From Sporosarcina sp. HYO08 (lineage in GTDB: Bacteria > Bacillota > Bacilli > Bacillales_A > Planococcaceae), in NCBI RefSeq assembly GCF_001563475.1, contig NZ_LPUT01000001.1:310001-374000 (forward strand): DNA of 64,000 nt, in the 5' to 3' direction. The translations under genes were made by a program, and so were the position numbers. This document shows positions 44,673 through 53,790 of this stretch, one piece after another. The notes under the pieces were generated by a model. That model searched no databases and was not told the DNA's origin. It saw only the letters and a list, made by a program, of their open reading frames with translations. Positions within the stretch are counted from its first letter, which is position 1. Every line of letters begins with the position of its first letter.

Positions 44673-45243
44673 CTTATTACCGAAAAGGGATCGGTCATTA
44701 GCCAATAAAAGGCTGTTCTTCATCATTTTCGGCATCGTTTTCGCGTTATTATTCATCGGGATCGGTACCCAATATGTGATCGTTTCTAAAAACATCGACC
44801 GATTGCAAGCGATGAAACAAACCGAAGAAGCGGGGAAATCGCAGCTTCAAGCGAAAGTCGCTGCACTAGAAACGCCTGTTGTGGCAGACCTTGCGACATC
44901 AGTGCAGTTTATAGAAAGCGTATCATATCCGGTATCGCCATTACTTACAGAGCTGCTAAAGTATATCCCGGAAAATACATATGTTCGTTCGTATAAGTTT
45001 ACCGAAAACACCATTACAGTCGATGTCGATTTTGAAACACTGTCGCATGTCTCGACGTATATCGGTGATGTAGACGGCAGTGCTTATTTCACAGATGTTA
45101 AAGTTGAAAGTATTTCCACATTTAGTCCGAAAGATGATGAGGAAGAAAAAACGACAAGCTTCGATGAAGTAGAACGTTTTGCTAATACAATTACGGTGAC
45201 GATCGAGCCATCGTATTTACGAAACGGAGGTGTCGTTCAATGA
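44656..45243 (+). CDS. pilN: Type IV pilus assembly protein PilN
   Basis: A 195-residue bitopic membrane protein. The short cytoplasmic N-terminus PDINLLPKRDRS is the conserved PilM-binding motif (INLLP), followed by one membrane helix (about 22-42), a coiled-coil (RLQAMKQTEEAGKSQLQAKV) and a ferredoxin-like periplasm-side domain. It joins PilM and PilO in the alignment complex. It overlaps pilM and pilO. Confidence 0.9.
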   Translation: MAPDINLLPKRDRSLANKRLFFIIFGIVFALLFIGIGTQYVIVSKNIDRLQAMKQTEEAGKSQLQAKVAALETPVVADLATSVQFIESVSYPVSPLLTELLKYIPENTYVRSYKFTENTITVDVDFETLSHVSTYIGDVDGSAYFTDVKVESISTFSPKDDEEEKTTSFDEVERFANTITVTIEPSYLRNGGVVQ

Positions 45244-45941
45244 GGGGATCGTTTGCAGAAAATAAATTGCTTGCCCTCTTACTCGGCCTCCTAGCGTTCG
45301 TGTTGCTTGGCGCCGTCTATTATTATTTGATCTATCCAAAAATCGCAGAAAAAGATCAATTGGAACGATCAATCACACAAATTCAGCAAGAAACCATTGC
45401 TTTAGAAAAGCAAATAATCGCTTTAAGTAAAGTGGAAACGAGTACATCTGACGACTATGAACTTCGAAAAAAACTTCCGGTCAGCCGGGATTTGGATAAG
45501 CTCCTTCGTGATTTGAATGAAGTGGAGCTCATTAGTGAATCAAAAATCATCGCGATCACATTTAATAATTACGATGATGAAGTGTCACAATCGACGAAGT
45601 TAACACCCGCGGAAGAAGAGGCGAAAAAAGAAGCCGAGGAACAACAGGAAGAACAGGCTCAGAAGCAAGAAGAGAATTCTGAAGAAGAAAAGCCTGTTAC
45701 GTTTATTGATATTACAACACTTCCCCCCGAACTAAAACTGATGACGTTGCATATTGATCTGATGACGCTGGACGCGGATTATTTAATGCTCTTTTTAAAG
45801 GAGCTTGAATCACTGGAACGTGTGGTTCGCATTGATACGATCGATATCGCTCAACCGGGTGAAGGGGAGTTGGCATTAAAAGATCCTGACAAGCGTATAA
45901 GCGTTTCTGTGCAATTGACAACATTCTATTCTGAAGAGTGA
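45240..45941 (+). CDS. pilO: Type IV pilus assembly protein PilO
   Basis: A 233-residue protein with one membrane helix (about 10-32), a coiled-coil (KDQLERSITQIQQETIALEKQI), a very acidic low-complexity insert (about 120-148, Glu/Gln/Lys) and a ferredoxin-like end. The order after pilN and the topology identify PilO. The acidic insert is unusual. No pilP or pilQ follows, as expected without an outer membrane. Confidence 0.85.
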   Translation: MRGSFAENKLLALLLGLLAFVLLGAVYYYLIYPKIAEKDQLERSITQIQQETIALEKQIIALSKVETSTSDDYELRKKLPVSRDLDKLLRDLNEVELISESKIIAITFNNYDDEVSQSTKLTPAEEEAKKEAEEQQEEQAQKQEENSEEEKPVTFIDITTLPPELKLMTLHIDLMTLDADYLMLFLKELESLERVVRIDTIDIAQPGEGELALKDPDKRISVSVQLTTFYSEE

Positions 45942-46022
45942 TTACTTGGGTGCCAGTCACTTATACATGTTGACCTTCATAGATTGTGTGAGTAGATCGG
46001 TACCTGATAGAGGGAGATTTTT

Positions 46023-46775
46023 ATGGGGATCGTTATAAGTGTTTTCTTTTTCATATACGGCATCGCCTTAGGCTCTTTCTACAATGTCGTCGGACTGCGC
46101 GTGCCAAAAAAAGAATCGATCGTCTCGCCGCCTTCACATTGTACAATTTGTGAACGTCGGCTCGGTGCGCTCGATCTTGTGCCTGTATTTTCATTTCTTT
46201 TTTTAGGAGGAAAGTGCAGAGGATGCGGCACACGTATTAGCCTGATCTATCCATTTATGGAGCTGTTGACAGGCGTACTATTCGTGCTGAGCTATTGGAT
46301 GCTCGGGTTTTCAATGGAACTTATCATAGCACTGCTATTCATCTCACTGCTCGTCATCATTACGGTATCGGATATTGCGTATATGTTAATTCCCGACAAA
46401 GTGCTGTTGCCGTTTGGGGTTGTTTTGCTCATCTTGCGTTTGTTTATTCCTCTCGCGCCTTGGTGGGATAGTTTGCTCGGTGCGGCGGCCGGATTTCTTA
46501 TTTTACTGCTCATCGCGGTCGTGTCGAAAGGCGGCATGGGCGGCGGTGATATTAAATTGTTTTTCGTCATTGGACTCGTGCTCGGAACGGTTCATACGTT
46601 GTTGACGTTATTTTTGGCAGCGCTCATTGGCTCGATCGTTGGGCTCATCTTTTTAAAACGTACCGGGCAAGGACGAAAAACACCGATTCCTTTTGGGCCG
46701 TCCATTGCCACTGCGGCTGTGATTGTTTATTTCTGGGGATCTGAAATTGTCGGTTGGTATACGAATTTGTTTTGA
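46023..46775 (+). CDS. pilD: Prepilin peptidase (PilD/ComC)
   Basis: A 250-residue membrane aspartyl protease that cleaves and N-methylates prepilins. It has GSFYNVVGLRVP at the N-terminus, a zinc-type tetracysteine loop (CTIC..CRGC), and two catalytic aspartates in VSDIAYMLIPD and GMGGGDIKLF. It occupies the comC position ahead of maf-radC, so one peptidase may serve both these pilins and ComG competence pseudopilins encoded elsewhere. Confidence 0.95.
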   Translation: MGIVISVFFFIYGIALGSFYNVVGLRVPKKESIVSPPSHCTICERRLGALDLVPVFSFLFLGGKCRGCGTRISLIYPFMELLTGVLFVLSYWMLGFSMELIIALLFISLLVIITVSDIAYMLIPDKVLLPFGVVLLILRLFIPLAPWWDSLLGAAAGFLILLLIAVVSKGGMGGGDIKLFFVIGLVLGTVHTLLTLFLAALIGSIVGLIFLKRTGQGRKTPIPFGPSIATAAVIVYFWGSEIVGWYTNLF

Positions 46776-46793
46776 ACGGTCGAAAAGTTTTTC

Positions 46794-46825
46794 AGAACAA
46801 GGCGACATGCGTCTTGTTCTTTTTC
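46794..46825 (+). terminator. Terminator of the pilus operon
   Basis: AGAACAAG..CG (46794-46804) pairs with CG..CTTGTTCT (46811-46820) with one mismatch, followed by TTTTTC. Confidence 0.8.
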
Positions 46826-46886
46826 ATGTCTCGTCTGTTACGGTGAATAGATAGTTAAGCCTATCCTACAGACGAGGTGGTCGGAA

Positions 46887-47534
46887 ATGAAGTTCGGTAA
46901 ACAGTATTCAAATATGTCGGTTTTTATGGCGATCTTGCATGGTGTCTTGATCGGCATTGGAGCGGTTGCGGTCATTGGGTTGTTGTTGATGAATACGAAT
47001 GGGAAAGATTCTGCGGGGGCGAATGGCGATAAAGTGGCGACATCGGGACCTGAGGGAAAAGATGAGCAGCCGGTCGCCGACAGCGAAGCGATTTCGTTAG
47101 TGGCGAAACAGCATGGCGTCTTTTCTTCAAAAGAAGCCGCGACTTCTTTTATGAATGAAAACCCAGCGCTCGCAAAAGCGGCGTTGGTCGAAGTGGACGG
47201 TCAGTTTTACGTCTGGTCAATGGTCGGTGCAGCTGGCAGTACGATCCCGGTAAGCGCAGAAGAAGGGACTTTCCGAAAGCCTTTTACGGCGAACCCAGCG
47301 GCATGTGAAGCGGTAGGCGCAAGCAAGTTACGTGAAGTGATGACAGCGACTGAATTGGCGCAAATTAAATCTTTGGCGAAAGCGGAAGAGGGGGTGGAAC
47401 CCGACGAAAAAACGAAAGCGTTTAATAGTCATATCGCCGCTATGACAACGTTTACGGATGATGTTGGCATCGTTAAATTACATTTGCTCTCTCATTATTC
47501 TCATACAGATCCATGCGTGAAAATTTCATTTTGA
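46887..47534 (+). CDS. SPOR-like membrane-anchored protein at the spoIIB position
   Basis: A 215-residue protein with one N-terminal membrane helix (about 13-35), a Gly/Asp-rich linker and a region GVFSSKEAATSFMNENP..AALVEVDGQFYVWSMVG that resembles half of a SPOR peptidoglycan-binding repeat. In Bacillus, spoIIB, a SPOR protein of engulfment, lies between comC and maf, as this gene does. I infer a SpoIIB-like role; sequence similarity alone is weak. Confidence 0.6.
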   Translation: MKFGKQYSNMSVFMAILHGVLIGIGAVAVIGLLLMNTNGKDSAGANGDKVATSGPEGKDEQPVADSEAISLVAKQHGVFSSKEAATSFMNENPALAKAALVEVDGQFYVWSMVGAAGSTIPVSAEEGTFRKPFTANPAACEAVGASKLREVMTATELAQIKSLAKAEEGVEPDEKTKAFNSHIAAMTTFTDDVGIVKLHLLSHYSHTDPCVKISF

Positions 47535-47630
47535 GCCAGAATTGCCTATTAAGTTCTTATTATTCGCTTTTCGGCACAATTTTCACAAATCGTCCCTTCG
47601 GGTAAACTAAAGAAAAAGGAGGGATTTTTT

Positions 47631-48245
47631 ATGAAGTTTATCGCGCCAAAACGAGTGATTTTAGCGTCTGCTTCACCACGCAGAAGAGAGTTGCTGCAAC
47701 TGCTTGGACTGCCTTTTGCGGTCATTCCAAGCGATGTATCGGAGGATGTAGGGTGGAAAGGCGATGATTTTCAAGGATTGGCCCGGGCATTGGCTGCTAA
47801 AAAGACGTGGGCGGTTGCGGCCGGGCATGAAGAAGCGATCGTGATCGGTGCGGATACGATCGTTGTGCAAGACGGTGTTGTTTATCCAAAGCCGGCATCA
47901 GAGGCGGAGGCCATTCGGTTTCTGAGGAAGCTTTCAGGCCGTGAACATTCTGTCATAACAGGCGTCGGCATTTATCATAACGGACAAGTCGAGACCTTTG
48001 CGACCGAAACGATTGTAACATTTCGAAAGCTAGATGATGCGCTTATCGATGCTTACGTTCGCTCCAAAGACCCGATGGACAAGGCGGGCGCCTATGGTAT
48101 TCAAACGGCAGGGGCGCTCCTTGTCGCCAAAATTGAAGGGGATTATCACACGGTCGTCGGGCTTCCGATCGCAAAGCTTGTGGAAGAACTACGACGACTT
48201 CAACTGATTGTTTTACAGGAAGGAGGTCAACCAAATGCCGATTGA
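47631..48245 (+). CDS. maf: Maf-family nucleoside triphosphate pyrophosphatase
   Basis: A 204-residue Maf protein with ILASASPRRRELL, ADTIVVQDG, LRKLSGREHSVITGV and DKAGAYGIQ. The family hydrolyses dTTP/UTP and modified nucleotides, and Bacillus Maf is linked to septation arrest in competent cells. AAAAGGAGGG precedes ATG 47631. The end overlaps radC by 11 nt. Confidence 0.95.
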   Translation: MKFIAPKRVILASASPRRRELLQLLGLPFAVIPSDVSEDVGWKGDDFQGLARALAAKKTWAVAAGHEEAIVIGADTIVVQDGVVYPKPASEAEAIRFLRKLSGREHSVITGVGIYHNGQVETFATETIVTFRKLDDALIDAYVRSKDPMDKAGAYGIQTAGALLVAKIEGDYHTVVGLPIAKLVEELRRLQLIVLQEGGQPNAD

Positions 48246-48936
48246 TCTTCAGCCGAAAATGATGATTCGAGATGTACATATCGCTGATCGGCCGCGAGAG
48301 CGACTCATTCGACAAGGAGCGGAGAGTTTATCGAATCAAGAGTTGATCGCCATTTTGCTGCGGACGGGGACAAGAAAAGAATCTGTCCTCGTTCTCGCCA
48401 ATCGAATTTTATCGAGCCTTGACCAAATTCAAGATTTAAAAGATGCAACGATTGAAGAGTTAATGTCCGTCAAAGGGGTAGGACAGGCAAAAGCTGTCCA
48501 AATTCTTGCGTCGGCAGAACTTGGTAAACGATTATACAGAAAGCATACAGAAGGCGGCCGCTATGCCATCCGCTCACCCGAAGACGCAGCCGCATATTTA
48601 ATGACGGATATGTCTTCCTTAAAACAGGAACATTTAATCGTGTTGTTTTTAAATGTGAAAAATGAAGTGCTTTATAAAAAGACTGTTTTTATCGGCGGAT
48701 TAAATTCTTCCATTGTACACCCTAGGGAGGTATTCCGCGAAGCCGTAAAACGTTCCGCCGCCTCGATTATCATCGCGCATAATCATCCCTCTGGGCACCC
48801 AGCACCATCACCAGAGGACATCGACGTTACAAAAAGATTAATAGAAGCGGGTTCAATTATGGGCATTGACGTGCTCGATCATATTATTGTCGGGGATCAT
48901 AAGTTCATTAGCCTTAAAGAAAAGGGGTACATGTGA
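48235..48936 (+). CDS. radC: RadC family JAMM-domain protein
   Basis: A 233-residue protein with N-terminal helix-hairpin-helix (LMSVKGVGQAKAVQILA) and a C-terminal JAMM/MPN metal site HNHPSGHPAPSPEDIDVTKRL with an upstream Glu in VHPREVFREAVKR. The biochemical role of RadC is not settled. ATG 48235 follows GGAGGT; a longer frame from 48208 overlaps maf and is rejected. Confidence 0.94.
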   Translation: MPIDLQPKMMIRDVHIADRPRERLIRQGAESLSNQELIAILLRTGTRKESVLVLANRILSSLDQIQDLKDATIEELMSVKGVGQAKAVQILASAELGKRLYRKHTEGGRYAIRSPEDAAAYLMTDMSSLKQEHLIVLFLNVKNEVLYKKTVFIGGLNSSIVHPREVFREAVKRSAASIIIAHNHPSGHPAPSPEDIDVTKRLIEAGSIMGIDVLDHIIVGDHKFISLKEKGYM

Positions 48937-49098
48937 AGCCCTTGGACTAACGATTTCAATTATTTTTCTAGTTTCATTGAACTAAAAGCAGATTGGCATC
49001 ATGTGTCACTGTAAATTTTTGCTTCTATCCGTTATACTATGGTGTATGATTTCATGAATGCCGTTTACGGAGCGGTTTAGAAGAAAGGAAGAACTTAC

Positions 49099-50115
49099 TT
49101 GTTTGGATTTGGATCAAGAGATGTTGGGATTGACCTTGGCACAGCGAATACACTTGTTTTTATAAAAGGAAAAGGAATTGTACTTAGAGAACCTTCAGTT
49201 GTGGCGAAAAATACGCATACGGGCGAAATTGTCGCAGTCGGAAGTGCAGCGAAAAATATGATCGGTCGTACACCTGGATCGATTGTTGCGACACGTCCGA
49301 TGAAAGACGGTGTTATCGCCGATTTTGAAATTACGACAGCAATGATTGAACATTATATGAGAGAAGCGACAAAGGCATCTGGCAGTGCTTGGAAAAAGCC
49401 AAATGTCATGGTTTGTGTGCCGTTTGGCATTACATCCGTTGAACAACGTGCTGTAACAGACGCGGCAAAACAAGCGGGTGCGAAAGATGCGTTTACGATT
49501 GAAGAACCTTTTGCAGCGGCAATTGGCGCAAATCTGCCAGTTTGGGAACCTACTGGCAGTATGGTCGTCGATATTGGTGGTGGTACAACGGAAGTCGCGG
49601 TTATTTCACTTGGTGGAATTGTTACAAGTTCATCGATTCGTGTTGGCGGCGATACAATGGATCATGCCATTATTAGCTATATCCGCAAAACGTACAATTT
49701 AACAATTGGTGAGCGTACAGCTGAAGCGATTAAAATCGAAGTTGGCTCTGCAAGAGCATTGGAAAAATCCGAGAAAATGGAAATTCGCGGACGGGACTTG
49801 TTGACAGGTCTGCCAAAAACACTTGAAATTGATTCGGCTGAAATTGTCGATGCATTGAAAGAATCGATTGCACAAATTATTGAAGGTGTGAAAAAGACGC
49901 TTGAAACAACTCCGCCAGAGTTATCATCCGACGTCATGGAACGCGGAATTGTCTTAACAGGCGGTGGCGCGTTGCTGCGTAATTTAGACAAAGTCATATC
50001 AGACGAAACAAATATGCCTGTCTTTATCGCGGAAGATCCACTTGACTGTGTAGCAATTGGAACAGGTAAAGCACTCGACAATATAGATGTTATTCGCAAA
50101 ATGCAAGCAAAATAA
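49099..50115 (+). CDS. mreB: Rod-shape actin homologue MreB
   Basis: A 338-residue actin-like protein with phosphate-1 [17 protein letters not shown], phosphate-2 [18 protein letters not shown], and the adenosine region [14 protein letters not shown]. It forms membrane filaments that guide lateral wall synthesis. It starts with TTG 49099 behind GAAAGGAAG. TATACT at 49033-49038 is a plausible -10, with only TGTAAA as a -35. It heads the mreBCD-minCD cluster. Confidence 0.97.
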   Translation: MFGFGSRDVGIDLGTANTLVFIKGKGIVLREPSVVAKNTHTGEIVAVGSAAKNMIGRTPGSIVATRPMKDGVIADFEITTAMIEHYMREATKASGSAWKKPNVMVCVPFGITSVEQRAVTDAAKQAGAKDAFTIEEPFAAAIGANLPVWEPTGSMVVDIGGGTTEVAVISLGGIVTSSSIRVGGDTMDHAIISYIRKTYNLTIGERTAEAIKIEVGSARALEKSEKMEIRGRDLLTGLPKTLEIDSAEIVDALKESIAQIIEGVKKTLETTPPELSSDVMERGIVLTGGGALLRNLDKVISDETNMPVFIAEDPLDCVAIGTGKALDNIDVIRKMQAK

Positions 50116-50133
50116 TGAGGGGGCGCACAGGCA

Positions 50134-51030
50134 ATGCCGCGATTTTTTTCAAATAAACGATTGATCTTACTGCTCGTGAGCATTATCGTGCTTGTGGCAT
50201 TAATTTCATTCTCCCTGAAGGATCGGCAACATGCCAGCCTACCGGAACAACTAGTCAAGGATGTCGTCGGCTTTGGACAATCGCTGTTCTCAAAGCCGGC
50301 ACATTACATAACGAATGTCATCGGGAACATTGATGGGGTATTGAATACATATGAGGAAAACAAGCAGTTAAAAGCGAGATTAAGTGAGTACGCGGCGACA
50401 CAAGCGGAAGTCATCGATTTGCGATCAGAAAATGAGCGTTTACTCAACATTGTCAAGAAGGAAGATGATTTACGGGCTTATGATTCTGTGCAAGCAACCG
50501 TTATTTCACGGAATCCTGACCAGTGGGAACAAAAACTCATTATTGATCGGGGGGAAGTGCATGGGATTGAAAAAAATATGGCCGTCATTACATCCAATGG
50601 ACTCATCGGAAAGGTCGTTTTGGTGACGCCGTTAACGTCTACGGTTGAGCTTTTAACAACGGAAAATCGGAACTTTCGCGTTGCGGCGGTTGTGGCAGGT
50701 ACAAAAGTTTTTGGCCTGATTGAAGGGTACGACCATGAGCGGAGTGAATTGATCATGAAACGGATCGATTCGCGGCTCGATGTCAAAGAAGGGCAAAAGG
50801 TAATTTCTTCAGGTCTTGGCGGTATTTTTCCGAAAGGTCTCTTGATCGGCGAAATTACGGAAGTGTCGACAGATGATTATGGGCTGACAAAACTTGCGTA
50901 TATTCGTCCTGCGGCAGACTTTTCGATGCTTGATCATGTCATTGTGACAAGACGGAACGTGACGACTGATCCGAATGGAACGGACGCTGGCATCTCAGAT
51001 AAAGACACGAAGGGGGAGGATGGATCATGA
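50134..51030 (+). CDS. mreC: Rod-shape determining protein MreC
   Basis: A 298-residue protein with one N-terminal membrane helix (about 9-27), a coiled-coil (EENKQLKARLSEYAATQAEVI) and the two beta-barrel MreC core with the repeated GLIGKVVLVTPLTSTVELLT-type motif. It scaffolds the elongasome outside the membrane. Stop and mreD start overlap by 4 nt. Confidence 0.95.
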   Translation: MPRFFSNKRLILLLVSIIVLVALISFSLKDRQHASLPEQLVKDVVGFGQSLFSKPAHYITNVIGNIDGVLNTYEENKQLKARLSEYAATQAEVIDLRSENERLLNIVKKEDDLRAYDSVQATVISRNPDQWEQKLIIDRGEVHGIEKNMAVITSNGLIGKVVLVTPLTSTVELLTTENRNFRVAAVVAGTKVFGLIEGYDHERSELIMKRIDSRLDVKEGQKVISSGLGGIFPKGLLIGEITEVSTDDYGLTKLAYIRPAADFSMLDHVIVTRRNVTTDPNGTDAGISDKDTKGEDGS

Positions 51031-51551
51031 TCCGATTCGTCGTCCCTCTTATTGCTGTTTTATTATTTTTCTTGGAGCCTGTCTTTAGTCTTTTTTCGCC
51101 GATTGAATTGGGAGATATTCGATATACGCTTGTTCCGCGATTTGTGATGATTTATTTGATTTTCATTACAGCCTACTATAGCCGTGAGCGTGCAATCGTT
51201 TACGGAATCATACTCGGACTCTTGTATGATATGTTTCACATTGATATTATTGGTTTATACGCATTCCTATATCCGTTAATTTGTTTTATCGCATCATTGA
51301 TCATTCGCGAAGTGCATCGTCATATTGTAACGGTGATGTTCTTGTCTTTATCAATGATCATTTTGCTGGAATTATTTTCATTTTTCTTCGCAAGCCTAAT
51401 TGCTTTGACATCGATTCATTTGGATGAGTTTATCGTGACAAGGCTTGTGCCAACAATGGTTGCCAACTCCATTTTTATCATAATGTTTGGCTGGTTATTT
51501 AAAAATGTAATTTACAAAAGGGTACTTCTTAAACGTGGTGATATTTTGTGA
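51027..51551 (+). CDS. mreD: Rod-shape determining protein MreD
   Basis: A 174-residue membrane protein with five to six helices, including the conserved ERAIVYGIILGLLYDMFHIDIIGLYAFLYPL region. It is coupled to mreC and interacts with it in the elongation complex. Confidence 0.93.
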   Translation: MIRFVVPLIAVLLFFLEPVFSLFSPIELGDIRYTLVPRFVMIYLIFITAYYSRERAIVYGIILGLLYDMFHIDIIGLYAFLYPLICFIASLIIREVHRHIVTVMFLSLSMIILLELFSFFFASLIALTSIHLDEFIVTRLVPTMVANSIFIIMFGWLFKNVIYKRVLLKRGDIL

Positions 51552-51577
51552 ATTGAGGAAATCGCGGGGGGACGCAA

Positions 51578-52255
51578 ATGGTGAAGCAACAATATGTGAC
51601 AATCAAAGGGACGAAGGATGGACTTGTTCTTCGCCTGGATGATAAATGTTCCTACACAGAAATGATTGCGGAACTTCGGAAAAAAGTGCAGGAAGATGGC
51701 TTAGATGGAATGGAGGAGGTTGCTGTCCAAGTCCATACAGGAAATCGTTATTGTAATGAAGATGAAGTGAAGGAGATTATTTGCGTAATTCACGAATCTC
51801 CGAATTTACGTGTGTCGAAAGTTCAGAGCGATGTCATCACGTCGGAAGAATGTAACCGGAAAATCGTAGAACAACAATCAGAAACGTATGTCGGTATAAT
51901 TCGATCAGGACAAGTCGTGGAGGCAGAAGGCGATTTGGTCGTGATTGGCGACGTGAACCCAAATGGCCGCGTCGTTGCAGCCGGCAGCATATATATTTTA
52001 GGCAGACTCAAAGGATTTGCCCATGCAGGCGCGAAAGGTAATACGGATGCAGTGATCGCGGCATCATGGCTGGAGGCAACACATTTAATGATTGCGGACA
52101 AACTTGAGATCATGACGGATGAGCTCACCATTTTGTCGGAGCAACCGGAAATGGAATGTGCGTATTTGCATGCGAATGGCTTCATTGCGATTGACCGTCT
52201 GCAGGAACTTCGGATACTCCGTCCGAATCTGTCTACATTTAAAGGGGGAAGCTGA
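51578..52255 (+). CDS. minC: Septum site-determining protein MinC
   Basis: A 225-residue FtsZ inhibitor: an N-terminal FtsZ-binding domain (1-100), linker, and a C-terminal beta-helix dimerisation/MinD-binding domain with SGQVVEAEGDLVVIGDVNPNG and the GSIYILGRLKGFAHAGAKGN repeats. It abuts minD by one base. Confidence 0.95.
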   Translation: MVKQQYVTIKGTKDGLVLRLDDKCSYTEMIAELRKKVQEDGLDGMEEVAVQVHTGNRYCNEDEVKEIICVIHESPNLRVSKVQSDVITSEECNRKIVEQQSETYVGIIRSGQVVEAEGDLVVIGDVNPNGRVVAAGSIYILGRLKGFAHAGAKGNTDAVIAASWLEATHLMIADKLEIMTDELTILSEQPEMECAYLHANGFIAIDRLQELRILRPNLSTFKGGS

Positions 52256-52256
52256 G

Positions 52257-53054
52257 TTGGGTGAAGCAATTGTGATAACATCTGGTAAAGGCGGTGTCGG
52301 TAAGACGACGACATCCGCAAACCTTGGAACTGCATTGGCCCTACAAGGCAAGAAAGTGTGTCTGATTGACACCGACATCGGTCTTCGAAACCTTGACGTC
52401 ATTCTTGGACTTGAAAATAGAATTATCTATGATTTAGTCGATGTCATCGAAGGTCGCTGTAAAGTGCATCAAGCACTTGTGAAAGATAAACGTTTTGATG
52501 AAGGACTCTTTTTATTGCCCGCTGCTCAAACGACGGACAAAAACGCCGTAACCCCGGAGCAAATGAAAGAACTGATTACTGAATTGAAACGTGATTACGA
52601 CTATGTATTAATTGATTGCCCTGCGGGAATTGAGCAAGGTTATAAAAATGCAATTGCCGGTGCGGATCGTGCCATTGTTGTCACGACACCAGAAATTTCG
52701 GCGGTACGTGACGCGGATCGCATTATCGGTTTGTTAGAACAAGAATCGATTGAACCGCCAAAATTGATTATTAACCGGATTAAAAGCCAACTGATGTCAT
52801 CGGGAGATGCGCTGGATGTAAACGACATTACCACGCATTTATCGATCGATTTACTAGGAATCGTGCTGGATGACGAAAACGTGATTTCAGCTTCTAATAA
52901 AGGAGAACCCGTCGTCATGGACCCGGCCAATCCCGCTGCAATTGGATACCGTAATATTGCACGCAGAATTTTAGGAGAATCCGTACCGCTTATGTCACTA
53001 GAGTCGAGTAAGCAAGGATTTTTCGGGAAGTTAAAAGCAATTTTTGCGAGGTAA
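52257..53054 (+). CDS. minD: Septum site-determining protein MinD
   Basis: A 265-residue ParA-type ATPase with deviant Walker A SGKGGVGKTTTSANLG, DTDIGLRNLDVI, and a C-terminal amphipathic membrane-targeting helix (GFFGKLKAIFAR). It recruits MinC to the membrane and blocks polar septa. TTG 52257 follows AAAGGGGGAAG and gives the normal family length; a longer frame into minC is spurious. A strong terminator follows. Confidence 0.97.
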   Translation: MGEAIVITSGKGGVGKTTTSANLGTALALQGKKVCLIDTDIGLRNLDVILGLENRIIYDLVDVIEGRCKVHQALVKDKRFDEGLFLLPAAQTTDKNAVTPEQMKELITELKRDYDYVLIDCPAGIEQGYKNAIAGADRAIVVTTPEISAVRDADRIIGLLEQESIEPPKLIINRIKSQLMSSGDALDVNDITTHLSIDLLGIVLDDENVISASNKGEPVVMDPANPAAIGYRNIARRILGESVPLMSLESSKQGFFGKLKAIFAR

Positions 53055-53056
53055 CC

Positions 53057-53095
53057 AAATCCCCAACATGTTTTTTGTGTTGGGGATTTTTTATA
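53057..53095 (+). terminator. Terminator of the mre-min cluster
   Basis: A perfect 12-bp stem AAATCCCCAACA (53057-53068) / TGTTGGGGATTT (53078-53089) followed by T. Confidence 0.93.
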
Positions 53096-53166
53096 AAAGT
53101 GTGCTCGTAATTTTGTGATCGCACTTATGAACTAGGCGATGATAGTCACTCGATTTTTCAATAGTT

Positions 53167-53195
53167 TAATATTCCCCGTGTCCCATTCATATACT
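53167..53195 (+). promoter_or_regulatory. Sigma-E-type promoter of spoIVFA-spoIVFB
   Basis: TAATATT at 53167-53173 fits the sigma-E -35 (KMATATT), and CATATACT at 53188-53195 matches the -10 CATACAMT at seven of eight positions; the spacer is 14 nt. The Bacillus spoIVF operon is sigma-E controlled. Confidence 0.75.
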
Positions 53196-53220
53196 GACAA
53201 AAACGGGTGGTGGTGCACGG

Positions 53221-53790
53221 GTGAAATGGAGGACGAAGTGGGTGCTGGCAATTCTGTTGGCACTTGCTGTTTTCGGTGTTGCAAAGCTTGAGGATACGGG
53301 CATTTTACTGAAACCTGTGTCACAATACGTGACGACAGGTGAAGATTTTATCGAAATGAAAAAGTGGGTAGCTTCGATGTTAAAAGATGCGACCCCGCGG
53401 ACAATCGCTGTAACGGGGGAAATTCCAGACGAAACAGGACCGCTCATTGCGGCGTATGAATCGATGCAGCCCTACAAAGATGGTGTCATCGTATCGTACA
53501 CAGATCCGTTGCCGATTGCAGCGCAAGGGAATGGCCTTGTTATTTTCACAGGTTTCACACGGGAATCAGGCAAGACGATCACCGTCATGTACGATGATGG
53601 GGATGAAGTGACGTATGGGTTTGTTGGCACATTTTCTAAACTTCCTTATACAGCTGTGAAAGAAGGGGACACGCTGGCATTATTGGAAGAGGGAACGATG
53701 TATTTGATGGTGAAGCGTAATGGCGTTAAGCTAGATGCTTCGCTCATGCCGACGTATTTATCGGGCGGCAATACATCGCTCGTTGAATGA
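53221..53790 (+). CDS. spoIVFA: Stage IV sporulation protein FA, regulator of SpoIVFB
   Basis: A 189-residue membrane protein with one N-terminal helix (about 6-24) and a C-terminal degenerate M23/LytM-like domain (DPLPIAAQGNGLVIFTGFT, GDEVTYGFVG). SpoIVFA holds the SpoIVFB protease inactive and anchors the complex in the outer forespore membrane. GTG 53221 is the apparent start; the protein is shorter than Bacillus SpoIVFA (264 residues) at the N-terminus. It overlaps spoIVFB by 4 nt. Confidence 0.88.
   Translation: MKWRTKWVLAILLALAVFGVAKLEDTGILLKPVSQYVTTGEDFIEMKKWVASMLKDATPRTIAVTGEIPDETGPLIAAYESMQPYKDGVIVSYTDPLPIAAQGNGLVIFTGFTRESGKTITVMYDDGDEVTYGFVGTFSKLPYTAVKEGDTLALLEEGTMYLMVKRNGVKLDASLMPTYLSGGNTSLVE

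Noticed and set aside
45942..46022. GGTGCCAG fragment between pilO and pilD considered a third copy of the palindromic repeat
   Set aside because: Only the short GGTGCCAG core is shared; no paired arms or element ends are found.
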